From Symsagittifera roscoffensis (lineage: Eukaryota; Xenacoelomorpha; Acoela; Convolutidae), in assembly GCF_963678635.1 (NCBI RefSeq), contig NC_087071.1:124001-188000 (forward strand): a DNA stretch of 64,000 nucleotides. Direction: 5' to 3'. Numbering within the stretch: position 1 is the stretch's first letter; each line of letters starts with the position of its first letter. Position numbers and translations under genes: made by a program. The notes under the pieces are model-generated. The model saw only the letters and a list, made by a program, of their open reading frames with translations, did no database searches and was not told the origin of the DNA. Below, one piece after another: positions 40,304 to 51,959 of the stretch.

Positions 40304-41190
40304 TACTAATTTATAATTAGAAATTAAGATAGGTTTTTAGCAATAGAATATATAGCTGAAATAAGTAGGCTCTTCTCCAGTACTGTTTGGGAAATTTGCA
40401 CACTGACTTTGCAGAATTCATCCTCTCCAATCATCAATGTTGCAGATGTCATATCAGTGACAGGGAAAAAAACTTTAGGTACTGAAGCAGTAATTTATGA
40501 TTTATCTCAGAGCAAAGCTGATTTTTTTCTGTAATAGTGCTGAAGAAAATGAATTTTTAATTTATCTATGTTTGATTGCAACCCGAGATTATGTTTTCAG
40601 TTAGAATCAGAATTGCTCTCAGGGCTTAAAGGAAAAGAATTATTTGCGTTAAAATAAGTCAGTTTGAATTTTGACAAATTTACCTGGTTTGAATTAAAGA
40701 TTATATTTTACAGAGCTCCAAAGCGATTGCATATGAGCAGAAAAAATGAACATTAAAAATGGTGATGAGACTATTATTAAAATAATGATGGCTAATGCTG
40801 GAGAAAATGAATTACATCTCTGCAATAATGAAAACATATGTCATTTCATTTTGATCAATTTGAAGTAATTTGGACAATGAGAGGAATTAGAAATGAATTT
40901 AATTCATGGGCTGTGAAGTTGGCTTAACTGGTGAACAAGGCAAGGCGGTGTGTGGGAAAACAGGGAAACATAAAACATTAAAAGTGTTGTTATATATTGT
41001 GGTAGTTCATGAGATGGCGATATGGAAATGAGAGATAGTGACGATGTGTTGAGAATATAGCATAGCACTTGAGTAGAGAGAGAGAGAGAGAGAGATGGGT
41101 TGATGGAGTGAAGAAGGATGGTAGAGTGGATGAGTGTGTATTAGAGTATCCAATGGAGTGAGGTTGAAGTAGTCCACTGGTGCTACATGT
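40304..41190. other. No gene; contains a GA microsatellite
   Basis: AT-rich 3' flank of the AIG1-type gene. A GA run of about 11 units lies near 41075-41096. Nothing else is supported. Confidence 0.6.
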
Positions 41191-41708
41191 TTAGTCTCCT
41201 AGGTAGATGTAAATAGCGTAGATGGAGCCACGTGTATAAACAATGCGACTCAAAATACAATAATCACACCAACATCCACCTTCTGTCCCCACTCCAACAT
41301 ACATCCACTTGAGTCCACTTCTGCCCAGACGGGTGATGAGCTCATCCCTCATCTTCTGTGACGTCATACCCACTACACTCTCCATATCAGACAACACACT
41401 CTTCATCACACTCTCTGCCTTCTCCCTCTCCTCATCAGTTGCATCTCTTCTGTTGTAGTCTGAGTTAGGGACAGTGTAGATGTGCATGTTGTAGGGGTAC
41501 TCTGTCTTGTTCATTTTCCACTCTGCTGTCTCACCCACTCCATCTTTACACTTGATACTATAGTCAGCGTTTTTATCATAGACATAGATGAACCAACTGC
41601 TCTTAGGGTCTGCATTCATTAAGGCATTTATGATCTCCTCTGCTGTCTTCTGTGTGCCCTTCCCTTCTGATCCTCTCAACATTGTCTCCGCAGTCTTCTT
41701 CCACTGAG
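41191..41708 (-). CDS. AIG1-type GTPase, last coding exon
   Basis: Third coding exon of the gene that begins at 44862. It starts after a GTGTTGTTTCAG acceptor (AG at 41709-41710) and ends at TAA 41191-41193. It completes the Ala codon split by the intron and encodes residues about 487-658: a helical start (QWKKTAETMLRGSEGKG), then a globular domain with SSWFIYVYDKNADYSIKC, a YPYNMHIYTVP strand, a charged helix (DEEREKAESVMKSVLSDMES) and a C-terminal GVGTEGGCWCDYC Cys cluster. This C-terminal domain is not recognised. Confidence 0.8.
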
Positions 41709-41877
41709 CTGAAACAACACACCACCTTTCTACATAAACTTCCAAGCCACGTTCATTTCTTACTCATTTTGAAAATCTACGTTCTTTTTTTAAATAATTT
41801 CGGCATCTTAATGGATCAGCTTGTACATATTTTTATTCTTTTAGATATTCCTCTCAATTAATTAGTCTCTTTGTTTA

Positions 41878-42449
41878 TTGTTCCGACTTTCGATACGAAA
41901 GTAACGGAGTATTTGTGCTCGGGGTGGGTTTTTTTCTTCAGACAAATTTCGACTTACTGAGATTGAGGTACCGAAGGTCGCCTCATGACACTTACTAACT
42001 AGCCATTTTTGACGGAATTTTTTTCATATCATTCAAAAGGTGTTGTTGTCTTGAGCTTAAACTTGAAAAGATATTTTACCTGTGATCATTTTCCGTAAAG
42101 TTATGTGGGTTTAAAAGTTACCATTTTGGCCCTTTAGTGACCAGTAACGCGCGATATATTTCGCGCTATTAACGCGTAACAGGAGAGTTAATCCGACTTA
42201 GAAATTGTTCCAAATTGGTTGAAAGAAGCTTATTTACCACAATTGATTTGTTACATTGAGCGAAATCAATTCTCTTAAGCTTTATATGGCGTGTGGGGGG
42301 ATGATTTCATAAAAAAAAGTTCAAATTTCAGAATTTTTTTTTTCATTTTTTAAAACTATATTTATTTTTTTTATGTTAAAACTGTTCGATAAACCTGAAA
42401 AGGCAGTCGGACCATTCAGGGCTTTGCCCTGATACGAGCAGTATTGTTC
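41878..42449 (+). repeat. R1 dispersed repeat, copy A (in intron of AIG1-type gene)
   Basis: Starts TTGTTCCGACTTTCGATACG with a CTTTCG/CGAAAG hairpin. It contains GCGCGATATATTTCGCGC then TTAACGCGTAA in the middle (about 42150-42180) and ends AGGGCTTTGCCCTGATACGA then GCAGTATTGTTC. Copies at 55352, 61867 and 62545 (partial) share these blocks. CpG-rich palindromes kept in otherwise AT-rich DNA are its hallmark. No coding capacity and no clear terminal inverted repeats. Confidence 0.75.
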
Positions 42450-42741
42450 TTGATTTAAAAATTGATCTCTTCAAAGCTGCTCTTTTTTTTATTTATGCGA
42501 TGTTTTGTCCTATAACCTCATTCTCATGCCAACAATTGAAATAAATTGAAAACTGCAGCTGATAAATGAAGAGTGTATGATTCACAAATAATATTATCAG
42601 AATGGATCTGTGTCGATGCCAGAAATGACTTTATGACTTCCATGCCACATTTAGATGAGCTCAAATTGTCTGTAATCTAATTGAAGAGACGAACAGAACA
42701 GCATGACGAATGAATTAAACTATAATGGCACATCTGTTTAC

Positions 42742-43376
42742 CTTGGTTGGCCAGTTCCTCTTTCTGTCTCTGCTCTGCCAGTGCTTTGGCAGCTGCCACA
42801 CTCTGCTGCTGTCTCAACTTCTCCTCCGCCTCCGCCACTCTCGCCTCCAACTTCTTTCTCTCCTCCGCCTTCTGTCTCTCAAACTTCTCCTCCACTTCCC
42901 GCTCCTGCTTCTTAATCTGCTCCTGTTTTGCATTCAGCTTCGCCTCTTGCTCCTCCCTCTCTCGTTTGAACTGCTCTTCCATCTTTTGCTGCTGCAACTT
43001 CAGCTGCTCAATTTGGTCCGCCAACTTGGAATTGTTTTGTTCAGTTACCAACTTCGCCTCCAGCTCCTCTTGCTGTTTCTGAATTCTATCGAGTTTGTCA
43101 TCAAGCGCCTGTTTGTCCTTCTTGCTTTGGTCGTCGAACTGTTTTTGCAACTTGTCGTGTTCTGCCTGTTTCTTCATCAGCTGATTGGTCATGTCTTGTT
43201 TCAGCTTCTCAACTTTCGCCTCTAACATTTCCCGAACCTTCTCTCTTTCCGCGGCCAGTTTCGCCAACTCCGACACGTGTTTCTTCTCCATTCTATCACG
43301 ATCTTCTTCAGTTTTTCGCTTCAAAGTTTCCATCTGCTGCGAGAATTGTCTTTCCATCTCTCTCAGCTCCTGTTGT
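42742..43376 (-). CDS. AIG1-type GTPase, coiled-coil exon
   Basis: Second coding exon. Acceptor CTGTTTCAG (AG at 43377-43378) and donor CAAG-GTAAAC (GT at 42741-42740). Its 635 bases keep the frame from exon 1 (AG|A, Arg) to exon 3 (G|CT, Ala). It encodes residues about 275-486, almost entirely a charged alpha-helical coiled coil (EMERQFSQQMETLKRKTEED onwards, then many EEK/KQE heptads). Such tails are common behind AIG1 domains in invertebrates and probably drive oligomerisation or membrane-associated scaffolding. Open frames on the opposite strand here are mirror images of the helix. Confidence 0.85.
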
Positions 43377-44038
43377 CTGAAACAGTTTTCCTCGTGGAAA
43401 TGACAGTGCAAAAAGAGGCAGAGAATCTTATTTGTATCCTGCAAAATCAAAGGTAGAAAATCGAGACTACTTGTTTATATTTCAGTCAAAGCTCATTAAA
43501 ACGGAATGTTTGTGCTCGGGTCATTTTTTATCCAGACAAAATTTGTCCTTTACGAAGCTTTTGACCAAGTGTTCTTACACATTTTGGTAGAAGTTGATTT
43601 CCAGGGCATCACATTTCATCAGTTTTTGTTAAGTTGTGAGGAGCTGATTTAGAAAAGATGCTGTTTTGATCAAATTAATAGTAATATCCGTAGTTTCGAG
43701 CTTGCTAACAGAGGGCCACTATATACAAAAGTTTGAGCTGGTTATTGCCTTCAAATTGGGAGACGTCAAGTTATTATGTTATAAGTTAGTAAGTGTGGCA
43801 TGGCAGATGTTTGCCCTAGAGCCTTTAAAGCGTAAGCGGCAAAGTAAATCAATCCGAACTGAATTGAGGGAAGTAAGTTGAATAACACATGGAAAAAGTG
43901 ATTGGAAAACATTCTTTATTATAAAACTATCAAAGGACTGACCCCAAACTCAGGTATTTGACCCTCGGTCCTTTTGTTAGTTTTCAGAAGTATCAAAATC
44001 AAACTGTATTTTTTTAAAAGAAGAAACATGCGCTTCAC

Positions 44039-44873
44039 CTGCGTTCTTCCTCCTTTCTTCTCTGCTGCTCCATTTCTGCCAGCCGCTTTTCCTTCTCTTC
44101 TATTTCCCGTTTCAGTTTCCTCGATTCTGTCTCCACCTTCTTCACATCTTCTGTGTTCAGGGGGGGCGCCCTTTCTACCATCTTCCACAGCTCCTGCATT
44201 GCCTTCTGGAAGGCCTCCTCCTCCTCCCGATTACTAGTGTCTCTGCACGAGTCTATTATGTGGTATTTGAGTCCCTTCCCTCTGGGAAACTTATCCTGCA
44301 CGGACTTTATGTATTTGGCCGCCAAATCAGCGTCGGTTTGTTTGGTGATTCGTTTTCGTGATTCAATGCTTCCGGAATCCATGCGTAGCCGAGTAAAAAC
44401 TATCACAGCTTGCGACCAAAACTTCGCACCAAACATGCCTTCAAAAATCCGAATCATTCCGATGAGGCTCCCATCTAGCCGAGGCTCTTGTCCATTCACA
44501 GCTATTACAAAGAGGTTCACATGATCGCATTTGGTTCTTAGTTTGATCACGAGGTCGGAGATTATGGTGGCGTCCGTATCCCTTTCGGGGTCGTCGAAGC
44601 CCACTGTATCAATTAGGGATACGGGCGTCTCCTTGATTCCATTAAAAAAGACGTTGCCAAAGGTGGTTGTGCCGGTACACCCTTGTGCCTCGGCGGAAAC
44701 TGGGAACAGGTCTGCGTCGTGAGCTTTGCCTGCCACCACATTGCACAGGCTACTTTTGCCTGTCCCTGTCTTGCCCACAATCAGCACTTTCTTGAACGTG
44801 TTCCCGTTGATGTCTTCGACAAGACTACTACTCTGAGGTCCTCTTGACACTTCGCTGCTCATCGCCGCCACTT
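44039..44873 (-). CDS. AIG1/GIMAP-like GTPase, first coding exon
   Basis: A GCTATTTTGTTAG acceptor precedes exon base 44873; the ATG at 44862-44860 is the likely start, with an untranslated exon upstream. The exon ends at 44039 before a GTGAAG donor. The predicted protein totals about 658 residues. The G domain has GKTGTGKS at residues 30-37 (P-loop), a TTF-type switch I, IDTVGFDD with D85 (G3) and a VIVFTRLRMD strand in the G4 position, where a TKxD-like word is replaced by TRLRMD, as is usual for AIG1 proteins. From about residue 235 it becomes helical (KRITKQTDADL, then RKLKREIEEKEKRL) and leads into the coiled coil. AIG1/GIMAP GTPases act in immune and stress responses at organelle membranes. 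Intron 1 holds a fragment resembling the R1 5' end (near 43495). Confidence 0.9.
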
Positions 44874-44976
44874 CTAACAAAATAGCAAAGTTAGCACAAC
44901 CGTTTTTCTTTAAGTTGTCTTGACCCATAAATGATCTCAATTCACTGAAGCGCTTTAAAAAATTGAGTTTTCACTT

Positions 44977-45300
44977 GGAGTGGTCTTTCACAGAGTAACT
45001 TCAGATAAGGTACACCGTCTGCTCGTCACACTATCTTATTTTCGGCCGGATAGATTCGTGCAACTTCTTAGTCTAATACCGATCCTAATCTTACTCTTAT
45101 ATCTCCTAGTCTCAATAGATCTAGTGTACAATGGTCTTTGCGGGTTAGATATATTGAACTTGTTCCAAAGGAGACCAGCTGTCTTCAGATTGTCAAGTTA
45201 TATTCAGATTGTTTTAGTGCTGAAACTGCAAGTAGTTTCAGCACTACAAATAATTGTCAGTGTTAGTTATGGACTATGATTGGTTAGTTAATAGTAGTTT
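44977..45300 (-). repeat. LTR fragment of the gypsy-like element
   Basis: Matches 6560-6890 in the same orientation, including TCGGCCGGATAGATTCGTGC and the GTGCTGAAAC...GTTTCAGCAC hairpin (about 45218-45244), with deletions. No element genes lie beside it, so it is a truncated solo LTR. It is only about 100 bases upstream of the AIG1-type gene's first coding exon and could influence it. Confidence 0.7.
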
Positions 45301-45304
45301 AAAG

Positions 45305-45547
45305 AGATGATTATATAATGTTTTTGTATAACTTTATAAACATTTTTGTGCGGGTTAGTTTTGTCTTTGGCATGATTTCGTGCGAGCAGTGAATGTCTTT
45401 TTCCTGTGGTGTAACTTTAGTGTTTATTAGTGCGCGAGCGATTATGTTATCAATTTTCTTATTAGTGGTTTTTTTATACCTCTTTATATTTTATAGAGAA
45501 AGTTTTATCAAAAAAGTTGTTTATAAACACTAGTTTCAAACTGGTTC
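45305..45547. repeat. Direct repeat, left copy, flanking a 2-kb segment
   Basis: Shared with 47572-47872: GTGCGGGTTAGTTTTGTCTT, TTTCGTGCGAGCAGTGAATG, TTAGTGCGCGAGCGATTATG, TTATTAGTGG and ACTAGTTTCAAACTGGTT. Divergence is roughly one base in five or six. Confidence 0.65.
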
Positions 45548-47571
45548 CACCCATTTTGGTTTTAGAGAGTTTTTAGTTTTCAAATTGTTTTTAATAGTGA
45601 GGGATGGAGAGATTTCTTGGTTTTTTGGAACAGTGTTCTTCTGAAGCAGTGACTGCGTGAAGAAAGGAGAGATGTAGTTGTCTTCGTAGAGAGAAGAAGA
45701 GTTGTTCATGTTCCAAAAGTGTGTCTCGTTTATCATAGATCATCTTGAGTGATTATGTCAAGATTTCAGATTGATGCAACGATGTGTTGATTTCGTTAAG
45801 CAAGAGCGAGACTACATGCAAGCTGACATTTAACCTTTCTGTGTGAAGTGCCAAGTGACTAGGATCTGTATATGAGATCAACATCGAGTTGGCCATTGGT
45901 CTGTTTCAATGGTTTTCCTTTGCTGCGATTTTGGGACCATACTGTAAATCCTTTGAGGGCAGAGACTACGGCAACAAACCTATTAGATTTGCCATTTCAG
46001 AGTTGGAGTGTAATCGAATTTACATCTTCTTTTGCTGCTCGTTCCGTTGGCTCGTAGAAATATTTTTACTTGCATAATAAATCTATAATTTGTAAGTGAG
46101 ATAAGTTTTAGTTATGATATTCATTAGTTGTTTTCGCAAAAGCGTTTTATATAGTTTCGGTTATTTTAAAGAGTCGATCACCCTAGAGCAAATCTCGTCA
46201 AAAATTCAAAAATTGAGTGTGTGTCAGCGTGGTTGTAGCGCGGTGAGTTAAGCCAGCTATAGAGCATGCTCAAGACATCCTATTGGGTGGCGAAGCCAGG
46301 TGATGGAGCATGATATTACCGTCTCTTTGAGCAGAATCACTTTTTGTGTTCAACTTTTTGTTCTCTTCTATCAGGTGTTTTTCTTTTTTTGTTTTGATTT
46401 TATCCTTGCATCAAAAACGGATTGTTATGTTTTGGGTTTCTTAACTTTTTTGTTGTTTTAAGTGATTTCAATAATCATGATAGTGGGTTTCAAAGGAATA
46501 GTTTGTCCAGTTTTAATCTGGGTTTCATCTCGTCTGAGTACCGTAAGACTTTTTAATGCATGTGTTGGTTTTGTTTTATTAGTAGGCTGCGTTGTTCAGT
46601 TTAAGCTTGCTCATAATTCCTACAGCCGGGTCAAAGGAAGATTTGAAACGCGTGAAAACAAATTATATTTGTTATCAGTTATTGCTGAAGCTTGAAATTC
46701 AAACATTAAACAAAGCTACGTTGGGGAGTTGTGCGAGTTTGGTGGATAGAGTGTGTAAAATGTGGTCGAGTAAAGGATAAATATTCAGTTATAAGAGAAG
46801 CAAACCTAAAAAGTTTGTTCCTAATAAATCATTTCCATCTTATTAATTTACTGCTCCATATTTTTAACATTATACCACAGAATTATTAATTTCTCGCATT
46901 TGTTATGAAATTTACTGCACTTGAATAATCCATTTTTGTTGCTAGATTAAAACTGAAACTTTGTAAAAAATGGTTTGTGATTTCTTACTTGGGTTTTAAT
47001 CTTTTAGATGAGTGACTGGTGAAATCTAAAATGTGAAAAACAAATGTAGTAATGGTGAGTGTCATGTTTTATATGTTAGTGTTAATAAAAAAATTCATAC
47101 ATACGAGGGTTCAGTATCGGGGAAAAATCCATGGGGGAAGTTAATCTTGATTGTGTCCGATGTTACTGGAAGCTTTGCAAGCATGCGAATTACGTTTTTA
47201 GTGCGAAGCAGAGGCCAAAAAAAATTCAAGTGCTCTGATGGTGTTTACTTCTTCGGCAAGAGTTTAAAACTCATGATTTATGTTATGAATCAGTTATTTA
47301 GCTTATGATAAATTTAGTATTGTAAATGTGCTCGATTAGTGTGGTTTCATTAGGCTGTATTTGTTCGTGGGCAACTATTATGGGACGGGCGTCGCCGACT
47401 CGTAAAGTGTTAGTCAGTGGGCAGAAATTAATACATTTGTCTGATGGGAACATAATTACGGAGGATGCATGTAATTTAGTAAATTTAATGCAATATGTGA
47501 AGTTTATGAAATATGGTGATGTGTACTTTGAGATAATAAACAAAAAACGATGCTGTGGGTTATTGGCTGGT
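45548..47571 (+). other. Segment between direct repeats, several unrecognised open frames
   Basis: Protein-like short frames on the plus strand include 45872-46077 (open in more than one frame; IELAIGLFQWFSFAAILGPY), 46462-46695 (hydrophobic, FNACVGFVLLVGCVVQF), 47033-47308 (CSNGECHVLYVSVNKKIHTY, then GKLILIVSDVTGSFASMRIT) and 47326-47607 (HLSDGNIITEDACNLVNLMQ). None is recognised and start codons are poor. A minus frame at 47298-47702 overlaps the last. The segment may be a small LTR-type or terminal-repeat element; no RT, integrase or transposase was seen. Confidence 0.3.
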
Positions 47572-47872
47572 GAGTTGGTGATAATATGTTTTTGTATGAA
47601 ATTATAAAGTGTGTTTGTGTGGGTTGGTTTTGTCTTCAGCACGCTTTCGTGTGAGGAGTGAATGTCTCTTTCCTTAGGTGTAAAAAGTGAAATGTTAGTC
47701 AAAAGAGGTTAAATTTCTTGCAAAAGGGCTCGTAAGCTTTGGTGTTTGTTAGTGCGCGAGCAATTATGTTCTCAAATTTTTTATTAGTGGTTTTATTATA
47801 TCTCTATATATTTTATAGAGATAGTTTTACAAAGAACATAGTTGGTTATTAATACTAGTTTTAAACTGGTTA
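47572..47872. repeat. Direct repeat, right copy
   Basis: Counterpart of 45305-45547, with about 58 extra bases in the middle (about 47684-47740). Same orientation. Confidence 0.65.
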
Positions 47873-48157
47873 CAAAATCATCATATCTTCAACTATGGTC
47901 ATTTCTTGTCTAGTTCACAATTTGGTTTAAAACTTGTCGTTTTAAAATACTTTTGCTTTTATTTCAACATTCCTGATCATAGTTTAGTTTCAATTCATTC
48001 AGACTGTTAGCAGTATAAACCTTCAATTTCAACGCGCCAATTTCGGATTTTTCAATCATTTGTAATTGCTTTTTTCTAATTTAATTTCAACAGCTTTGTT
48101 TGAATTTCAACGAGCCTGCTCGATGAAAGCATCAACAAAATTTCAACATAACAACTA

Positions 48158-51100
48158 TATTTTCCTCAGTTGTATTTCAAAGTACCCCTCGAATTATATG
48201 GTGTTTTAGGAACAATTGTTTGCAAACGGTCTGTTTTTTCAATAGTATTTATAATATCGGAGCCTTTTCTTATTACTATAGTCAGTTTAAAATTGCCAAT
48301 ATGAATTGACATTTGATTCAGTTCGATAGTTTTTTTGCTCACGCTCATACAATCCTACCATAAGACAACAGCATAAAAAATTTTGAAAACTGCAAGTTTT
48401 CAAGTATGTTTTTTAAATTGGATTAAGTTTGAACAAATTAAGATGATGATACTAGAGATTAACGTGAAAACTATCAGCCCTTTTTTGCAAAGTTAGGACC
48501 CAAAATGACATAATTGAAACGGCTCACTGTTTTGTAAATCAATATTATTCAAACGAAAAGAGTCAATTGACCTTGAGCTGTTACGGAATCCACAGCAAAG
48601 TAAAAGTGCGACAAAATTTTGAGCTACAGATATTTGCACGCGGAATCCACTGAAATTTTGCTAGTGGATTCCACTTACATGTTAGAACAAAATTAAAGAC
48701 TTGTTTATCGAATCCAGGAACATACAGACACAAAATTGTGCGCCTATCCAAAGCACAGTTTGGCCTCGTAATGAGGCAAATGAAAGGAGGTATTTTAAGG
48801 ATTTAATTGTGGGTCTAAACATTTCAAAAACGCCTCCTGATACTTTTTGTTAAACTCTGAGCAAATTTTGTCCTTATTATTTGTTGCCTAAATTCAACCC
48901 AATTTGGGAGAAACCAATTAAAAAACTGCAGCTTCAATAAATTTATCCGTTTGATTTACATCATAAGTGTATGCGCCTGTTCAGCACCAAATGCAGTTAA
49001 AATGCAAACTGTCATCAAAATGGGGCAATTTTTAAATGCCTATAGCAAAAGAATCAATTACAGGGGTACTTTTATTGATGAATGAGAGATGACTGAGAGA
49101 AGCGTGTTTTGAAATCTCCATGTATAATTATAAATAACTTGTCATTAACGAGTTTAAATTACTTTATTTTTTGAAATTGAAACGTTTTGTTGTAAAGTAA
49201 TGTTAGGAGAGATGCTTATATTTTCCTCAGTTGTATTTCAAAGTACCCTTCGAATTATATGGTGTTTTAAGAACATTTGTTTGTAAACTGTCTCTTTTTA
49301 CAACAGTATTTATAATATCGGAGCCTTTTCTCATTACTAAAGACAGTTTGAAATTGCCAATCTGAATTGACATTTGTTTCAGCTCGATGGTTTTCTTTGC
49401 TCACGCTCATACAATCCTGCCTTAAGGCAACAGCACAAAAAGTTTTGGAAACTGCAAATTTTCAAGTCGTTTTTTTAATTGGGTTAAACTTGGACAAAAA
49501 ATTATGATGATACTAGAATTTAACCTGAACCTTATCATCTTTTTCTTTGCAAAGTTAGGACCCAAAATGACATAACTGAAACAGGCACTTTTTTGTAGTT
49601 CAAAATTAATCAAACAAAAAGAGTCATCTGACCTTGAACTGTTACCGAATCCACAGCAAAACAAACGTGCGACAAAATTTACGTCACAGGTATTTGCACG
49701 CGGAATCCACTGCAATTTTGTTAGTGGAATCCACTTACATGTTAGAACAAGTTTAAAGACTTGTCTATCGAATCCAGGAACATACAGAGACAAAATTGTG
49801 CGCCTATCCAGTGCACAGTTTGGCCTGGTAATGAACCAATTGAAAGGAGGTATTTTAAGGATTTAATTGTGGGTCTAAACATTTCAAAAAAGCCTCCTGA
49901 TACTTTTTGTTAAACTCTGAGCAAATTTTGTCCTTATTATTTGTTGCCTAAATTCAACCCAATTTGGGAGAAACCAATTAAAAAACTGCAGCTTCAATAA
50001 ATTTATCCGTTTGATTTACATCATAAGTGTATGCGCCTGTTCAGCACCAAATGCAGTTAAATGCAAACTGTCATCAAAATGGGGCAATTTTTAAATGCCT
50101 ATAGCAAAAGAATCAATTACAGGGGTACTTTTATTGATGAATGAGAGATGACTGAGAGAAGCGTGTTTTGAAATCTCCATGTATAATTATAAATAACTTG
50201 TCATTAACGAGTTTAAATTACTTTATTTTTTGAAATTGAAACGTTTTGTTGTAAAGTAATGTTAGGAGAGATGCTTATATTTTCCTCAGTTGTATTTCAA
50301 AGTACCCTTCGAATTATATGGTGTTTTAAGAACATTTGTTTGTAAACTGTCTCTTTTTACAACAGTGTTTATAATATCGGAGCCTTTTCTCATTACTAAA
50401 GACAGTTTGAAATTGCCAATCTGAATTGACATTTGTTTCAGCTCGATGGTTTTCTTTGCTCACGCTCATACAATCCTGCCTTAAGGCAACAGCACAAAAA
50501 GTTTTGGAAACTGCAAATTTTCAAGTCGTTTTTTTAATTGGGTTAAACTTGGACAAAAAATTATGATGATACTAGAATTTAACCTGAACCTTATCATCTT
50601 TTTCTTTGCAAAGTTAGGACCCAAAATGACATAACTGAAACAGGCACTTTTTTGTAGTTCAAAATTAATCAAACAAAAAGATTCATCTGACCTTGAACTG
50701 TTACCGAATCCACAGCAAAACAAACGTGCGACAAAATTTACGTCACAGGTATTTGCACGCGGAATCCACTGCAATTTTGTTAGTGGAATCCACTTACATG
50801 TTAGAACAAATTTAAAGACTTGTCTATCGAATCCAGGAACATACAGAGACAAAATTGTGCGCCTATCCAGTGCACAGTTTGGCCTGGTAATGAACCAATT
50901 GAAAGGAGGTATTTTAGGGATTTCATTGTGAGTCTAAGCTTTTCAAAAAAGCCTCCTGGAACTTCTTGTTATTTTCTGAGCAATTTTTGTCCTCATTATT
51001 TGTTGCCTAAATTCAACCCAATTTGGGAAAAACTAGTTCAAAAACTGCAGCTTCAATAAATTCATCCGTTTGATATACATGTATGCGCCTGTTCAGCTCC

Positions 51101-51326
51101 AAATGCAGTAAAAATGCAAACTGTCATCAAAATGTGGCAATTTTTAACTGCCTATAGCAAAAGAATCGTTTATAGGGGTATTATTAGTGATGAATGAGAG
51201 ATGACTGAGAGAAGCGTGTTTTGAAATCTCCACGTATAACTATAAATAACTTGTCATTAACGAGTTTAGTTTAATTTATTTTTTGAAATTGAAACGATTT
51301 TGTTGCAAAATATAGTTAGGAGAGAT
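48158..51326. repeat. Three-copy tandem repeat, period about 1,060 bp
   Basis: Copies start TATTTTCCTCAGTTGTATTT at about 48160, 49218 and 50279 and end near GTTAGGAGAGATG. Each contains a GGAATCCACT...AGTGGATTCCACTTACATG inverted word. Open frames on the minus strand (49422-49793 and 50481-50852, nearly identical) reflect the shared sequence, and the first copy does not keep them. The first half of copy 2 is nearly identical to that of copy 3, while the second half of copy 2 matches copy 1. Confidence 0.9.
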
Positions 51327-51532
51327 GAAATCAAAAAACTGCGAATATATTGGATCTACTAAAAAATCTCCTCCTCCCAAGAAGAGGGGTGGGTTGAGTA
51401 TTCGAAAAAGTCGACTTTTTTTCTTATAAATCATTGTTAAGACCCATTGTTAAGTTACCCAAAACTTTCATACCAAGAATTGGTTGTTTGAAAAAACATA
51501 CGAAAAAAAGCGTTCAAAGTTAGTTTATATCG

Positions 51533-51603
51533 GCGCCATTAGCGCCATTAGAAAAATTTTAGCGCCATTAGAAAAATTTTAGCGCCATTAGAAAAATTTT
51601 AGA
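51533..51603. repeat. 20-bp minisatellite
   Basis: AGCGCCATTAGAAAAATTTT three times in a row, preceded by a GGCGCCATT partial copy. The stretch 51327-51532 has no gene. Confidence 0.9.
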
Positions 51604-51665
51604 GTCAGTCAGCCTTAATGGACATCTCACAATAGTAAAAAGGGGGGACTATTTGGGTTGGCAGA

Positions 51666-51799
51666 GGGTCGAATTCTTAAGATTTGAACGGTTTTGAGCG
51701 GTTTTTCTAGATAAACCGCTCAAACCGCTCAAACCGTTCAAAACCGCTCAAACCGCTCAATCTAGCTTCAAATTAGGTGAAAAATCTCGACTCGGGAAG
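51666..51799. repeat. Short relative of the GAGCGGTTTT fold-back element
   Basis: GATTTGAACGGTTTTGAGCGG and its complement lie in two facing arms around TCTAGATAAACCGCTC, ending TTCAAATTAGGTGAAAAATC then TCGACTCGGGAAG, which is the reverse complement of the left end at 38883-38915. Confidence 0.75.
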
Positions 51800-51959
51800 G
51801 TGGATCGAATTTCTCAATTTTCATGAACGTTTTTCTTTTAAAAAAAATGCATGAACCGTCTGTGATTCTGTCTTTTCTCAATTTTTGTATTGTATTTTTT
51901 TAATTCATAAAATTGGATGAACTTTTTCGAGCCCAAACAACAAAAGCTTATGCAAAACT

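Noticed and set aside
41878-42449. R1 as a classical MITE or Helitron
   Set aside because: No matching terminal inverted repeats and no CTRR end; the 3' hairpin alone is not enough for a Helitron.
42703-43403. Long plus-strand open frames rich in Leu, Cys, Ser and Pro
   Set aside because: They are the reverse strand of the AIG1-type coiled-coil exon; low complexity mirrors Glu/Lys/Gln codons.
49422-50852. Two identical 123-codon minus frames
   Set aside because: They are products of the 1,060-bp repeat; the first repeat copy does not keep the frame.
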